From NCBI RefSeq assembly GCF_001653235.2, contig NC_035792.1, forward strand, positions 4,712,001-4,776,000: 64,000 nt of DNA, read 5' to 3'. The notes under the pieces were generated by a model. The model was given only the letters and a program-made list of their open reading frames with translations, had not been told where the DNA came from and searched no databases. The position numbers and the translations under genes are program-made. This DNA is from Pochonia chlamydosporia 170 (Eukaryota; Ascomycota; Sordariomycetes; Hypocreales; Clavicipitaceae). Each line of letters begins with the position of its first letter. Position 1 is the first letter of the stretch. Of the stretch, positions 45,001 through 56,914 are shown piece after piece.

Positions 45001-45652
45001 CGGGAGCATCACCACCAGGCGTGATAAACCAATGAGTTGTTCTTGTCAAGGTATCCACGGTACCTGATAAAGTCTCAATTGCAGACGAGCCAAGGTAACT
45101 GCTTGATAGCTCCGGGAATATAGACAAATTGACAACGATTAACACGCCGCCTCCGAGTAAAATGGGAATATATATGTTGGTAAATAACGATGTCGTGGAA
45201 TTACTCGGTAGCTGGACCGTAAGCAACGCAGCAACAAGAAGAAACAACACAAAATTGAAGAGCCTAGGACTCACGGATCTCACGAATCCGTGGATCAAAA
45301 CAAGAACCAAAAGAAATAAAGCGCGGATGGTATATGCTGCCGGCGCATTGCTATCCTCCACAAGGCTTGACAAGTACAACCCGAGCAGTGACCAAGACAA
45401 GCCCAGGATGGACCCGAAAAGGATCATGAGAAGAGCCTCGATCATGAGACCCATGCGTTGTCCAGGGTGAGCAAACACGGTAACCATGGGTATCAAGAAA
45501 GTCGAGGTCGCTTTGAAGTGAGGAAGGATGGCGATGATGATGGCTATGGTGCAGGCGATGGAATACTTGAGGATGCGCTGCCACAAAGCATTGGTTTGCC
45601 AATCGCCCCAAAGAACCGTGATCAGCCTCCTGAGGGGGTTTGAGGCCGCCAT
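42079..45652 (-). CDS. BRE4-like / FUSC-family membrane protein
   Basis: Exons 45652-43315 and 43259-42079 (55-bp intron, phase 1) give 1172 residues. The layout is a duplicated membrane module: an N-terminal bundle of hydrophobic segments (about residues 20-185, beginning ALWQRILKYSIACTIAIII), a long cytosolic region with Ser/Thr-rich loops, a second bundle (about 660-830, with EYALKLAIAVFLVTWPAF and GTSLFVFAVRLFGVIFGCL) and a soluble C-terminal domain (about 830-1172). This is the form of fungal proteins carrying the Pfam modules ArAE_2_N and DUF2421, related to yeast Bre4 (brefeldin A sensitivity) and to bacterial aromatic-acid exporters of the FUSC group. A transport or endocytic role is inferred from the family. 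The ATG at 45652 is the first that precedes the TM bundle in frame. Confidence 0.88.
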
Positions 45653-46500
45653 ATTGTGTGAATGGGTGAGCCGAATCCCATTGCAACAGTCACTGAGAGC
45701 CGCCGAAAATTTCGAGGTTGCAGAGACGGATGAGGTTCCCCTAGCGTGCACTTCAAATTGCAGCTTTACTCGGCTTGCTATAAGAAAATTGATTCTAACG
45801 AAGTCGAGAGCAAGGAAGACCAGTTTGCATATTGGGATCAAAGCCACTTATACAATCCCGTCTCTGGAGCGAAAGATCAAGATGTTGGTGCGATCGACAA
45901 TGTGAAATGAGGTCATTGTGCTGAGGATGAAGGGTCACGGGAATGGCGGCAACTGACTTGACATTAATTAGCCTTGGCTTGCCGGTGAGGATGGGGCCGT
46001 TTGAGGGAAGGAGCAAACAACACCCCACCTTAAGTTAGGACGATGGAACATTGAAACATTGAAACAAATAATTCAACTACTTTAGGACAAAGAAGAGATC
46101 TGGTTGTCTTGGCATAATGCATTCCAATGCCGCCTTCCATGCTGTACATCTGGTCGTTTAGACCGTCAATTTGACCTCTTCAAACGTATTCGGTAGCAAA
46201 CTATATTTTGCGCCAGCTCATCACCACACCATAGATGTGCATTATAAGACCACAACCCATATAAAGGAAAGAGCATTAAATATCGTGCTACTCAATTAAA
46301 AATCCTACGTCCTGTTTCCTTTAATATTGTAGAAACCAAACTGTTCAAATCAAAGTAAACCAATCTACCCACCATATCAACCCCGCTAGACCACATACAT
46401 ACAAACCCACATCCACTTCACCACCAAGCTCCAACCCATCATCCATCATCCATCCACCTCAACCTCCCAAAATTCGACGACGACGACGACGACCACCGCC
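45653..46500. other. divergent promoter region of the FUSC-type gene and AP-2 sigma
   Basis: About 850 bp, AT-rich in the middle (46.05-46.35 kb), C/A-rich in the last 120 bp before AP-2 sigma, where a short CGA-repeat run forms the end of the leader. No additional gene. Confidence 0.5.
46475..46493 (+). repeat. CGA trinucleotide run in the AP-2 sigma leader
   Basis: Six CGA units lie immediately upstream of the start codon at 46501, in the untranslated leader. A simple sequence repeat; length variation between strains is expected. Confidence 0.75.
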
Positions 46501-46981
46501 ATGCTCTCCTTCATCCTCATCCAAAACCGGCAGTTCGTCACCCCTTCCCCCATCCCCTCCCCACACTAACAAACCTCCCAGGGGCAAAACCCGCCTCGCA
46601 AAATGGTACGCCCCCTACAGCGACGACCAAAAGATCAAGCTCAAAGGCGAAGTGCACCGGCTCGTCGCCCCCCGCGACCAGAAATACCAATCCAACTTCG
46701 TCGAGTTCCGCAACAACAAGATCGTCTACCGCCGCTACGCGGGGCTCTTCTTCTGCGCGTGCGTCGACACCAACGACAACGAGCTGGCGTACCTCGAGGC
46801 GATCCACTTCTTCGTCGAGGTGCTGGATGCGTTCTTCGGAAACGTGTGCGAGCTGGACCTCGTGTTTAACTTTTACAAGGTGTATGCGATTCTGGATGAG
46901 GTGTTTCTGGCGGGGGAGATTGAGGAGACGAGTAAGCAGGTTGTTTTGACGAGGCTGGAACATCTGGATAAATTGGAGTGA
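46501..46981 (+). CDS. APS2: AP-2 adaptor complex sigma subunit
   Basis: Small subunit of the clathrin adaptor that selects cargo at the plasma membrane. Exon 1 (46501-46532) codes for only [10 protein letters not shown] plus two bases; a 49-bp intron follows; exon 2 is 46582-46981. The product has 143 residues, the standard size for sigma-2. Diagnostic wording: [49 protein letters not shown] and [17 protein letters not shown]. The acceptance of dileucine signals by the family maps to this subunit and alpha. No oddities beyond the short first exon. Confidence 0.96.
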
Positions 46982-47252
46982 TGGGGGCATTTTTCCAGCT
47001 GGGCTAGGGGGGACGCTGGTTATGGTCTGGTTGGGGTAATGTTGGGCGGCTTACTGATTTGTTGGCATATTCATGAGCATTGTTGCAGTGGGTTATATGG
47101 AGTTTGGCGTTTGGACGGAACAACCGGGATACCATGGATGACATTAAGGGGCGGTTGTTTGGCTATTGAAAGTCAATCTTATTCATTCGAGGTTTTAATG
47201 CGTCTGATATTCTTTAACTACAGTGATTTACATACACCTCTTGGGCGATTGG

Positions 47253-49386
47253 TCATGTTCCCTTGGCCTCCCTCGACTCCGCCTCCGGCGAAACACTACC
47301 ACCAAACCATCTCAGCCAACGGCAGCCAAGGGCTTCCATATTCTCCTTCACTGCTCTATCGTTACCGCCATCCCTCTCCAGCTTGACTTTAGCGACATAG
47401 GTGGCTATATCGTCAGCCTGGCGCGACTTGTCTGCGAGAGATTGGCCGCCATCGTCACCAGTATATTGGATAGACTGGCCGCTATCGTTGCTTCCGCCAC
47501 AGCCCTCCCCCGTAAAAGGAGGATCGCTAGGTGTTACTTTCTTGTCTACCTTGGCGTCGACACCATCGCCGTCAAAGACAACCGTCTCTCGGCCCCTAGC
47601 TACAGTGGAGTGATCGATAAACTCGTCATCCGTCTGTACCTCGTCAGCAAATAACTGAGCCTCTTTATCGAACTTGGAATGGGGTTCGATAATATCACGG
47701 CTATTCTGCCACAGCTCCATTGCAGTTTTTCGAGCCTCTTGAGTGGTATGTTCCCACTGCTGACTCGGAGACTGTTCAAGTGCAGTTGGGCAACGGCCGA
47801 TCTGACCAACAGTCTCTGCCGACACTTCAACCGTATAAGAGCTTCCTGACTGTGGTTCCGCAAGAGAGCTTTCATCTTTGCTCCCTCGGTCTGAAGCTGT
47901 CACACTGGCGATGAGGGACGGAAGATTACTCTCGTCCACCACTTCACCCTCTTCCAAATCCAGCCTCGGCCTCTTCGCAACGGGGTCATAATCTACGCAA
48001 ATGAGGTCGTCAGGCGGAGCCTTAGTACCGAGATTACGTTTGAGAGCATGCCCAAGTCTGGTAAGAAAGTCGTCCGCCTGGTGATGAGCAACTTCATCTC
48101 TCTCGCTGCGGGATCTCTTTTCAACCTTTTTCTCACCGTCAAGGGCGCCACGTTTATCCTGACAAATGTTAGGTAATGAACCCAGAATGAATCATTGATA
48201 CTCACCTCCTCCTCCCAAGGAGACAAGCGGCCAGGTTCGCGGACGGAGCCACCTAGTTGGTAGCTCCTCTCGGACTCAACACTCGCCCAAGAGCGAGATA
48301 CTGGCGCCGAGCTGGGCCAGTCAGCACAACGCGGGAAAACAACCGGGTCTGCCTTTGTAGTTCCTATCGGCCGACACAAATCATCGTCGCCGGCCGAGAG
48401 GATTCGACTGGATGGGATATAGTTCCTCAAGGCTTCCGCTGGATGGACAACGGCGGGAGCAAAATGCCGTGGCTGCGCTGCAATAGCATGTTCATCCTTC
48501 CAATTTTTCTGCTCTCCAGAACTATTGGACTGATGAAACTGACAATCCCACACATAGTGGGATCCATACTCTCCACAGATATTGCAAATATATCTTGGAT
48601 GTGGAGGAGGATCCCAAGACGGGTCATCCCTTGTGGGACAGTCGGAGATGGCATGACCTAGGGCAAGCTAATTAGCAGGAAAGTCGCGTTGGGAAGAGGC
48701 AAAATCTCACCTGTGGCCCTGCATCTCCGACACATGCCATTCTCAAGAGGCTTCGGAGCTTCAGAATGCTCCAAAGTTCTCGGTTCGACGGATGGCGTCC
48801 CCGTTGGATGTCCCAAGTCAGCCGCTTGGGTACCACGCTGCTTTGATGGTAGACTTTGGCTACTTTCCCCAGTGACAGATGCAGTTGTTTGCTTGAAGAA
48901 CCCACTGTTGTCAAGAGGAGGAGGAGGAGGGTTCGCCGTACTGCTTCTCGAGGAGCCTCCCGAGCCTCCGGTCTGCTGAGGACGCTTGCCTCCCTTTTTG
49001 TCGTAGTAATCCTTGATCGAATTATATACCCTTCTCAATAATGCAGTATCCTTATGAGTGAGAGCACCATGATAGTACTGAGGATCGTGAAGAGAATCCC
49101 CCCACGTATCCATGACCCCCTGTCCACTACACCGGAGTTCTGCCAAGTTGGAGCACCATTCCTTGATGGGGAGTGCCGAGAATTCCACATAGAAAGCTCT
49201 ACTTTGAAGCCACAGGGTGTATAAAGACATTACATTCTGTCTGCTGAGCTTGTGATCGACCTTAGTGACTCGCGTACGGAGCGTGTCGAATCTCATCTCG
49301 CCGAGGTAATACAAAGAATGGATTCGAAGGTGGTTCAGCCCGACGACGACTGCAAAGTTGTGCACGATTTGCTGTAGAGTGTCCAT
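47253..49386 (-). CDS. protein with two CCHC zinc knuckles, otherwise unrecognised
   Basis: Three exons, 49386-48711, 48657-48206 and 48158-47253 (53- and 47-bp introns), give 677 residues. The N-terminal 120 residues are mostly hydrophobic/charged helices (MDTLQQIVHNFAVVVGLNHL and on) without a known fold name. A Pro/Ser/Gly-rich linker leads to knuckle 1 (Cys219, Cys222, His227, Cys232; CX2CX4HX4C) and knuckle 2 (Cys250, Cys253, His259, Cys264; CX2CX5HX4C). The C-terminal 300 residues are acidic and disordered, with VAKRPRLDLEEGEV (a possible nuclear signal). Intron 1 falls inside knuckle 1. The knuckles suggest binding of RNA or single-stranded nucleic acid, perhaps in RNA processing, but that is inference. 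The ATG at 49386 has a purine at -3 and G at +4. Confidence 0.85.
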
Positions 49387-49808
49387 TACGATGAGGGTTT
49401 GTGACTTGTGGTTGAAATAACGGAGTCGAGAATGAAGAATGGACAAGTTGCCAGCTCACGGAGGGTAATAACACACAACAAAACGAATAGAACAGGTGCA
49501 GGTTTAGTACACAAGGCAAAAAAAGAAAATCCTGAAAGTAGATGGCACTGAGAAGCGAGGAGGCAGTTTTTGTTTTCTCTAGTGCTCGTGGAAACAGCCG
49601 GCTGCCAGTTGGCATACAGTCATGGCAGCTGCAGCAGACATCCCAGTGCCATCCTCCAATCTCTACACTCCAGGCATTTAGAAAGCGGAGGGCATAAAGA
49701 CCAGATACTCCAGCACAAAACAACATTGAAAGCAAACCTCAATTCAATTAAACGCTGTCAACAATGCATCTTTCGGTATTTCCCAGCCAATCCACCAGAA
49801 CCCATCCA
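49387..49808. other. promoter of the zinc-knuckle gene and IST1 3' flank
   Basis: Both neighbours read leftward. The 422 bp should hold the upstream region of the zinc-knuckle gene and the IST1 3' UTR. No other gene is seen. Confidence 0.45.
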
Positions 49809-50821
49809 TCACCTCTTCTTCAGCGCCGCAAACCTCCTCTCCAAATCACTTATATCCGGCACCGCCCCCTCGGGCTCCTTCCTAGCCACCGCCTCCATCT
49901 TCTTATTCGGCTTCAACTCGACCGACCCCAGCGTAACCTTTGGATGCACATTCTCCGTCGTCCTCCTCGGCGGCGTAACCGTCACAGGACTCCTCGGCCC
50001 CGCAAACCCCTGCGGCGGCGTCGCCCTATTCAACTCCTCCTCCCCCCTGGACAGCTTCCTCCCCGTAGTCAAGGGCTCCGCCAAAACCTTCTGCCCACCC
50101 GACGGGTCATCTTCGTCATTATCATCAAAATCGTCGATCAGATCCGGCGGGGGTGTGACCTTGGCCCTCTTCGGCCAATCCACTCCGTATGCTCGCGCAA
50201 TCTCCTCCAGGTAGCCTTGCACGAGCTCCTGCTTCGGCGGCTCGACGCTCAGCTTCCTGACAACCTTTTCATTCACCTTGCCGTCTGTGTTCTCCATGGC
50301 AGCGAGGACAAACTCCTTGCCGTACTTTTCTCCGAGGAGCTGCCTCACCGTTGCGAGCTCCTTGATTTCAGTCTTGGGCGCCGCGTAGATGATGCTCTTG
50401 ATGGCCTCTTCCAGACCGGGATCACACACCGGGCCTTCCAGTAATCCAGCGCGGGCGAGTAGTAGTTCGCAGTAGAGCTCCAGCATCTCGTGGAGCTCGG
50501 TTGTGATGTCTGATCGGATGATGTTCTCGACACGGATCGTCGCGGAATCGATCTTGCCGGCTTCGAGGAGCTGGGCCATTGCCCGCTGCTGTGTCTTGCC
50601 AATTTGTTCATCGCGCTGCTGGACCATTCGTAAGCGCGCGATTGCGAGCTTGAGCTGGACCTTTAGTTTGGTCTGAGGTGTGTCGCAAGAGGATGCGCTG
50701 GTTAGCTTCATGATCTCAAGATGCACTTGACGCTGTTGCGTCACTGACGGCTATGGCGGGGTTGTGTCAAGTCAAGGCAAATCAAGTTGGATCTCACCAG
50801 GTATGACTGCGCCGGAGGCAT
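49809..50821 (-). CDS. IST1: IST1-like regulator of ESCRT-III / Vps4
   Basis: Ist1 binds Did2 and Vps4 and tunes endosomal sorting into multivesicular bodies. Exon 1 (50821-50798) codes only MPPAQSYL; the 125-bp intron ends at a CAG and exon 2 (50672-49809) continues TKLKVQLKLAIARLRMVQQRDEQ (key block TKLKVQLKLAIARLRM). Total 295 residues. The Ist1 helical domain covers about residues 9-190 with RVENIIRSDI, ELHEMLELYCELLLARAGLL and the EYGVDWP-like closing motif (RAYGVDWPKRA). The tail is Pro/Asp-rich and ends DLERRFAALKKR, which looks like a MIT-interacting motif (leucine/arginine/lysine helix). An in-frame ATG at 50711 inside the intron offers an alternative N-terminus. Homology to fungal IST1 supports the spliced form. 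Confidence 0.92.
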
Positions 50822-51638
50822 GGCGGGCGACTTGGATAGATGATATAGCTCGAGAAGGGTATCTGGTTCACCACTTGCCTGATGCAAGGGAGTGGTGAAG
50901 AAAGAAGCTGCCTAGAATTACGTATGTACGGAAGAGGTTGGACAAGGCTGATGTTGGCCGCATTCCCGGTGCCTACAATCGATAAATGCCAAATTGAGCG
51001 ATCAAGTGCTGCGGGTGAGCTCATTGCGGGGCGGCGACTGAGCTCTGCCCCACCAGACACATGCAGTCAACTCTGGCACAGAAAACTCAACCCAACTGGT
51101 CTGGTAGACAATTTGATGGGCCGGATTTCTGCAACCAAGAGATGCTGCATCAAAACAAATCTTTCAGTTGTAACCCATTCCCACTCGCAACATCATGCAT
51201 CGAATATTTCATGTTTTACTTGTATATTAACACTGGCCCTCGCTCAAGACGGAGCATAAGGCAAGTTCTGACTGTTCTATGTATTCTCGTTGTAACATAT
51301 GACTGGCGACAAATCTGTGGTTCGACGGTATCATTCGAAAGCAAAGAATAAAGTAGAGTAATCAAGAGTGAACAAGGACAGATGAACTGAAACGAATCCA
51401 ATAACACCTCCGTAACCACAGCTGTAAGTCAGCTCCAGAAAAACTGCACGAGATCCTTCATAGCCGTTAACGCCAGTGTCCAATGCGCCAGGTTCTGCCA
51501 AGACCTGGCTGGGGTTATGCAGTATAATGCTACAAAGCCACGGTTTTGTCTTTTTTTGTCCTTTTTTTTTTTGGTCTTTTATGTTGGTACCGTGACTGTT
51601 GATGCTATGCCAATCAGCACAGCGCCATCCACAACATG
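50822..51638. other. IST1 promoter and NMA111 3' region
   Basis: Both flanking genes read leftward. Right of the IST1 start lies its promoter; the NMA111 3' UTR runs left from 51639, with T-rich runs near 51550-51575. No further gene is seen. Confidence 0.45.
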
Positions 51639-54600
51639 TTAATCCATTTCTGCATCTTCAACATGGGGTGGAACACCGTCGACAGCCTCTCCCTGAAAGA
51701 CTTCTTGTCCCTCATACGTAACGCGTCGCCAGCCACATGCCTCGTTGCTGTCTTTGATCCACTCCATTGTGGGAAAGTAGTGGTCATTCTTTTTCATCGT
51801 AATGACCCATGGTACGCTGTCAAATGTTACAGCTTTCAAGCGGAAGTCTGTTCACCGAGTTAGCCTCTGGCCTTGTCCGGGTCTGAATATTCAACAAAAG
51901 TTACAACTTACAAGTGTTGTCGGGAATCTTTCGGGTAGCAGCAATGAATGAGTCGAGATCCGGTGTGGGCTGGCCATTCACATGGGTGATAAAGTTGGTC
52001 GGGGCAACACCATACTGATAGGCTGGCGAGCCGCGGATTCTGCTAGACACATATACCTCACTGTGAAGTTTGCTGATTTGTTGGCGGACAGCTTGATGGG
52101 GACGATGCAGGATTGCACCGCAGAATGACACCGCATGGTCAGTCTCTATATCGTCGGCCGGAACAGTGGCCAGTTGCAGGTGCACCTCCTCGCACTCTCG
52201 AACAATAACGGCATCGAGCACCTCATTAGAATACATGACATCAAAGTCAGAGATGGTTGTACATATTTTGCCGTTCAACGTCAAGATGATGTCGCCTTCC
52301 AGGAGGGAAACCGGCTGGTTGACCCTCTCAAAAGTTCGCTTGCTGACCATGAAGAGCTGGTGGTGAGACCTGTTGGCCTGCGTCACCTTCTTAATCCAGT
52401 CGTCAGAAACACCCATGACGGATGCCTGCGACATTTGAATAGCCCTAAACTCGACTGACAGCAGCCTCAGCTTGGGAGACTCGCCCTTTTGAATAGTAGA
52501 GATGACAGGCAACAGAGTCGGCGTGGCCAGACCCAGATAGTATTCCTCATCCCGCTGGCTGCAAGGAGACCGCTCTCCAAGATACGAAAGCCACAGGGCC
52601 TGGACAGTTCCATCGGGTGAAACCAAAACACCGCTGTTGCAAGTAGAACCAAGGTTGCTATCAATGGTGATGGCATCCACATTGACAGCTCGGTAACGAG
52701 GGGCCCCTGAGTTGGCGGGGATGGCAACAGCCGTGACTTCAGTGACGGTTGTGGCACCGTGCACAACACGGCCGATTCTGTTGTGGCCCAAGAAGTACGT
52801 CTTGGCACCTTGACTGAGATGTTCGCTGCTCAGTCTAGCACTCTTGACGGGTGCATCCACGAGGGCGGGATCGTATTGGATGATGGCGTAGTTCTGAAGT
52901 GGGTGAAGGAAAACAACTTTGCCCTCCACAATGATAGAGTCCGCAATGGTAACAGTGATGTCACAGAGATCGTACGGAACAATGGCTCTCGAAATTAAAA
53001 CAAGGCCCTTGTCCGCATCAATGACCAGACCCATTCCCCATCTTCGGTTCTTTGGAAACCCATCCAGCTTCACAGGCATGGTGCAGTTGACGTGAACAAA
53101 GCTTTGAATCAGCTCTGCAATGCCGGGGTGAGGCATATGATCCAACTCGATGAATGCTGCTGAACGACGAACCGGCGGAACGGGGGGAAGGGCGTCTCCC
53201 AAGTCGGAAAAGTCCCACAGTCCAGTCTCGTCGTTTCGGACTGCCTGCTTCATCTTGGACGACCAGTGCCGGTCCACATATACGACAGTGGTATTAAGCG
53301 TGTGCAGATCGCGGAGATGCTTGTAGGTAACCACCACCCGTGCCTTGTCGGGGATCCCCTTGACAACTTGGATGAAGGTGTCTAGATCAGGGACTTTCTT
53401 GTGGTCGATAGTTTGAACAATCCATCCATTATCAGTATTATCAAACCTGAATGATCCCGCGGACTCGCACACATAGACGCCCTTGACGGCAACAGCGTAG
53501 AGACGAGCCTGCTGGTAAGACAGGTTATGGAAACTTGCTCCAGCAACCGAGACAAATCGGTCGGGGGTGATGCTGTGCAAATCCCCAACATCGATATCCA
53601 CCTCGATATCCTCACCGCCACGCTGCAGTTGAACCTTGATCGACTTGCCCACATGTGAGTCCAAGATGTCGTCGAGCCTGATGAATTGCGTAATGAGCTC
53701 TCCATTCACCTTCACCAAAACGTCACCTTCTTCGATCTTGTTATCTGATGGCCCATCTGGCAGGACGATTTCGGCAACAAGCATGTTTGTTTCGTTAGGG
53801 AAAGCCTTTCGCATCTCTGCCTCCCACTCCGATGTGAGGCCAAGCCGGCGACACTCATCAAACGGCTTCAAAAGAAACTGGCACTGGATATCGCCGCGGG
53901 TGACAGGTTTGCCTTGTTGGATGCACTGAAGGGCTCGAAGAGGTCGATCAAGCGGGAGGAAGTAGTCGGTCGAAGCGCCGTCAGACCGACCGCCAGCTTG
54001 CAGCGCAACGGCACAGCCATCCTTGCTAACAACAGGACTGCCAGAACTGCCGCCGCTGGCAGCAGCGTTGGCCTGGTAGTAACAAGTGTTGAAATCGCTG
54101 TAGCCCTCGCCGTATTCGGGAGCATTTCGGTCAAGGCGACTGATTACACCTGACAAGATACTGAGCTTTTCTCCGGCATCGTTACCGACGACTCGAATCT
54201 CAACACCAACTAGTAGAGTAGCAAGCAAGTTAGCCCCAACAAGTTCCACGCATGATTATTCAGTTTTCTGTGAATAGCACAAACCTTGGGCTTGATCGGG
54301 ACTTAGGTCTAAGCCATCAACATGCATGTACTTGATCGCTTTCGGGTCATATCGAAGAATACCAAAGTCGTGTACGGGGTCGCGGTAAACGGGATAGCAG
54401 TCGACTTCTTCGTGATTATCGAAGACGCAGTGTCCCCAAAAAGGCCCAGCGCCCACGACATGTCGATTTGTTAGAATATATCTGCGTCGCGATTAGAATC
54501 CGTAAACAAGCAAAAGTTTTCATAGGTTCCGGTCTAGGCTAAGCAGTCAAGATGGAATGAAATGACATACCCTCGTTCGGCGTCTACGACGAAACCAGTA

Positions 54601-54917
54601 GCCTCACTCGTCAAAGCTTGATCCGTATCGAAAGAGCATGTTTGACAAAAGCGGATTGCAACAACGTTCCGTACAACTTTTTGAATGGTGTCCTGCCACT
54701 CGCCCAGGCTCCCTGGTGTGCCAACGTACATGGCGGCATCGGCATGGAGCTCGTCGGCAATATCTGACTCGCCATCGTATTGCACAATATCGGCGACGTC
54801 TGGGGTATTGTCACCAGGGGACAGCTTGCCGTTGATGGCACGCTTGGCTGGTGGTGAATTATCAGGCGAGACTGGTGCTTTTCTTTTGCCCCTCGCTGAG
54901 GCAGCCGTTCCGTTCAT
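51639..54917 (-). CDS. NMA111: pro-apoptotic HtrA-like serine protease Nma111
   Basis: Nuclear HtrA/Omi-type protease with duplicated protease-PDZ halves; in yeast it cleaves the IAP protein Bir1. Four exons, 54917-54571, 54481-54285, 54209-51912 and 51847-51639, give 1016 residues. A bipartite nuclear signal lies at 11-26 ([16 protein letters not shown]). The first protease domain holds the catalytic triad His123 (TNRHVV), Asp154 (VHDFGI) and Ser237 (GGSSGSPVV). PDZ motifs follow ([13 protein letters not shown], then a second with [11 protein letters not shown]). The second protease half lacks an obvious triad (for example [10 protein letters not shown]), as is usual for the family. Length, layout and end ([19 protein letters not shown]) match fungal orthologues. 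Introns 89, 75 and 64 bp. Confidence 0.96.
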
Positions 54918-55980
54918 GTTGGGCGAACTGAAAATGGAATCTTGCGACAAAGCTGCCACAAGACGCCAGGGAAGGATGTCGAAGAACAGAAAAAAATAAA
55001 TACGGGATTGGTGTCGTTGGCGAAGGTCCAAGGCAGCCAATATCGAGCAGCCGTTTGCCCTCGGATGGAAATCTGACGTGCTTCGACGACGGGCGTTGCG
55101 GTTGAGGCCGACGCCTTCCTAAAGAGACGTCGTCTCTATGGTCGAGCAGGGCAAGGCGAGGCAAGGCGAGGCTCGTGATTCTCGTGGCAATTGTTTCCGG
55201 CCGACAGAGGGTGACAGCGCATCCAGATACGAAGGAGTAGCGCAGTGGAAGCAGAATAAGCGGTTCGAGTAGTTCGAAAGGGTCGCCAGCTAGAGGGAGG
55301 GCTGGTGGATGGACAATGAGTCCATGTGATGTGAGGATATCAGGATGGTGGATCAGCAGGATAATTTCTCAGCGAGGTGTGGCACCTTCAGTATCGGGAC
55401 GTGGACGGTGCAGTCTGGTTTAGTTTGGTTGGGACTGATGGGGTGCGGGAATGGAAATAAGTGCGTGCATCAACTTTTGATCGAGCCGCTTGGCTTGTGG
55501 AGATGAACCAGCGGCAAGCCAGCAAGGTTGACACGCTAGTATCTTTAAGGACTTGGCGGACTGGATGCCTATTTGGAGTCTGCTTAATATGGAGTAGAGG
55601 TGAAGCCTTTGATGTTGAAATACTTGACAATTGATGTGCCCAGATGTCAACATTGAATCAAGTTTAAATGTTTGAATGCTCAAGCTGGTGACGGTAGCGG
55701 CCCATCAAGGCGGGCTGCATGTGCCGTCAAGGAGAAGTCAACTGAAGGCTGCAAACCCCTGTACTTGCTTGCACTGTGTTGATTCACTGTTGGTCCAATC
55801 CATGAATATCTCATGTCAGCAAGATATTGATGACCTCGTCACCTTCATCCGACTTCACCTTGAATCAATATATGACCTAGTGCACAGGCGCAATACAGCC
55901 AGAAAACAGACCTTCCATCATCAACCATGACAACTAATTACAAACACACAAGGTTCTCCCTGTTTCGGTGAGATGGAACT

Positions 55981-56259
55981 ATGGCCTCACGTTTCTTTGT
56001 TCATCCCCAAACATCAACGCCTAGACTGCCCTCAGTTGCCTTCAATCTCAGCAAGAAGCAAATATCCACGTCTCGTGCATCTCTTCACCAACAGTTCACC
56101 AATTCACTCCCATCAAAGACGACCACTTCACTGCCAAACAGCGCCAACAAACGATCAGCAAAAAAACAACACAGCAAACCAAGTGGACCACACTCCTTCA
56201 AACTAATGCAAAATCATCGTCGACAGCCTAGTGCAATCGAGCAAGACATGGACACATAA
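55981..56259 (+). CDS. possible 92-residue basic protein (weak)
   Basis: Starts at a true ATG with MASRFFVHPQTSTPRLPSVA, which has the Arg/Ser composition of a mitochondrial presequence, and continues Lys/Ser/Gln/His-rich to the stop. No motif is recognised, no intron is needed, and wobble bases are only mildly C-ended. It may be chance in a C/A-rich spacer. Reported because it is one of two true-ATG frames of this length in a 2.8-kb gap. Confidence 0.2.
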   Translation: MASRFFVHPQTSTPRLPSVAFNLSKKQISTSRASLHQQFTNSLPSKTTTSLPNSANKRSAKKQHSKPSGPHSFKLMQNHRRQPSAIEQDMDT

Positions 56260-56374
56260 AAATATGCGAGACTAGTCGCAGACTCGCAGCTGTGCTGCAG
56301 AACAGGGACATGGACATGGCCATCTGCCACTCGGATGATACCCTCCAACCTCAAGCCAGCCAATTTCTCCCATC

Positions 56375-56914
56375 ATGGCCCGACCCTTGTTTGTCCGCCC
56401 CAACCTTCTGCACTGCACCATCTACCTTGCATTCAATGTCCCCTTTACATGGTCGGGCTGGTTAAGGGGGTCAAGTGCCACACGGCATTTCCATTTGCAC
56501 CCGTGGCTAAAACTCAAACCAAACCATGTACAACATGCCTTTGAAAACGGATTCATTCGTGGTGTTGCACAGCCCGCACAACCACAAGAGACGGGATGGA
56601 GAGACATTTTATTGCCGATGATGGCATCGTGTTCCTTCTTCCCGAGTCATGTTGCGAGAAGAGAGACAAGCCATCTCAGCTGTGCTATGTGTGTCTCAGT
56701 GGCTAGATTCTCCATGGGGATTGTTTCTTGGACTCTAGCACCATTGTCCAACGTGAGCAATGCATCCTCCATATTCCGTACTCCGTACTTCTCCAGAACA
56801 CCATGTAATCACGGGCCATTCCAAGACCAAGGTGTGCACAGCATACCCTCTTGGTCACTGGCTGTGGTCGAACACCCACCAAACAGTGTGACATCAAGGT
56901 ATGATTTGGCGTAA
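56375..56914 (+). CDS. possible 179-residue protein (weak)
   Basis: True ATG, 180 codons open. The first 25 codons have C- or G-ended wobble as in real genes here (MARPLFVRPNLLHCTIYLAF), but later codons look random and no domain, signal peptide or repeat can be named. It could be the first exon of a gene whose later part is not visible, or chance. Expression data would decide. Confidence 0.2.
   Translation: MARPLFVRPNLLHCTIYLAFNVPFTWSGWLRGSSATRHFHLHPWLKLKPNHVQHAFENGFIRGVAQPAQPQETGWRDILLPMMASCSFFPSHVARRETSHLSCAMCVSVARFSMGIVSWTLAPLSNVSNASSIFRTPYFSRTPCNHGPFQDQGVHSIPSWSLAVVEHPPNSVTSRYDLA

Noticed and set aside
49386..49446. Longer N-terminus for the zinc-knuckle protein
   Set aside because: The upstream in-frame codon at 49446 is TTG, not ATG; the first ATG is at 49386.
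55235..55275. tRNA-like words (TAGCGCAGTGGAAG and GGTTCGAGTAG)
   Set aside because: The first resembles a D-arm, but no acceptor stem, anticodon arm or correctly spaced T-arm can be formed.
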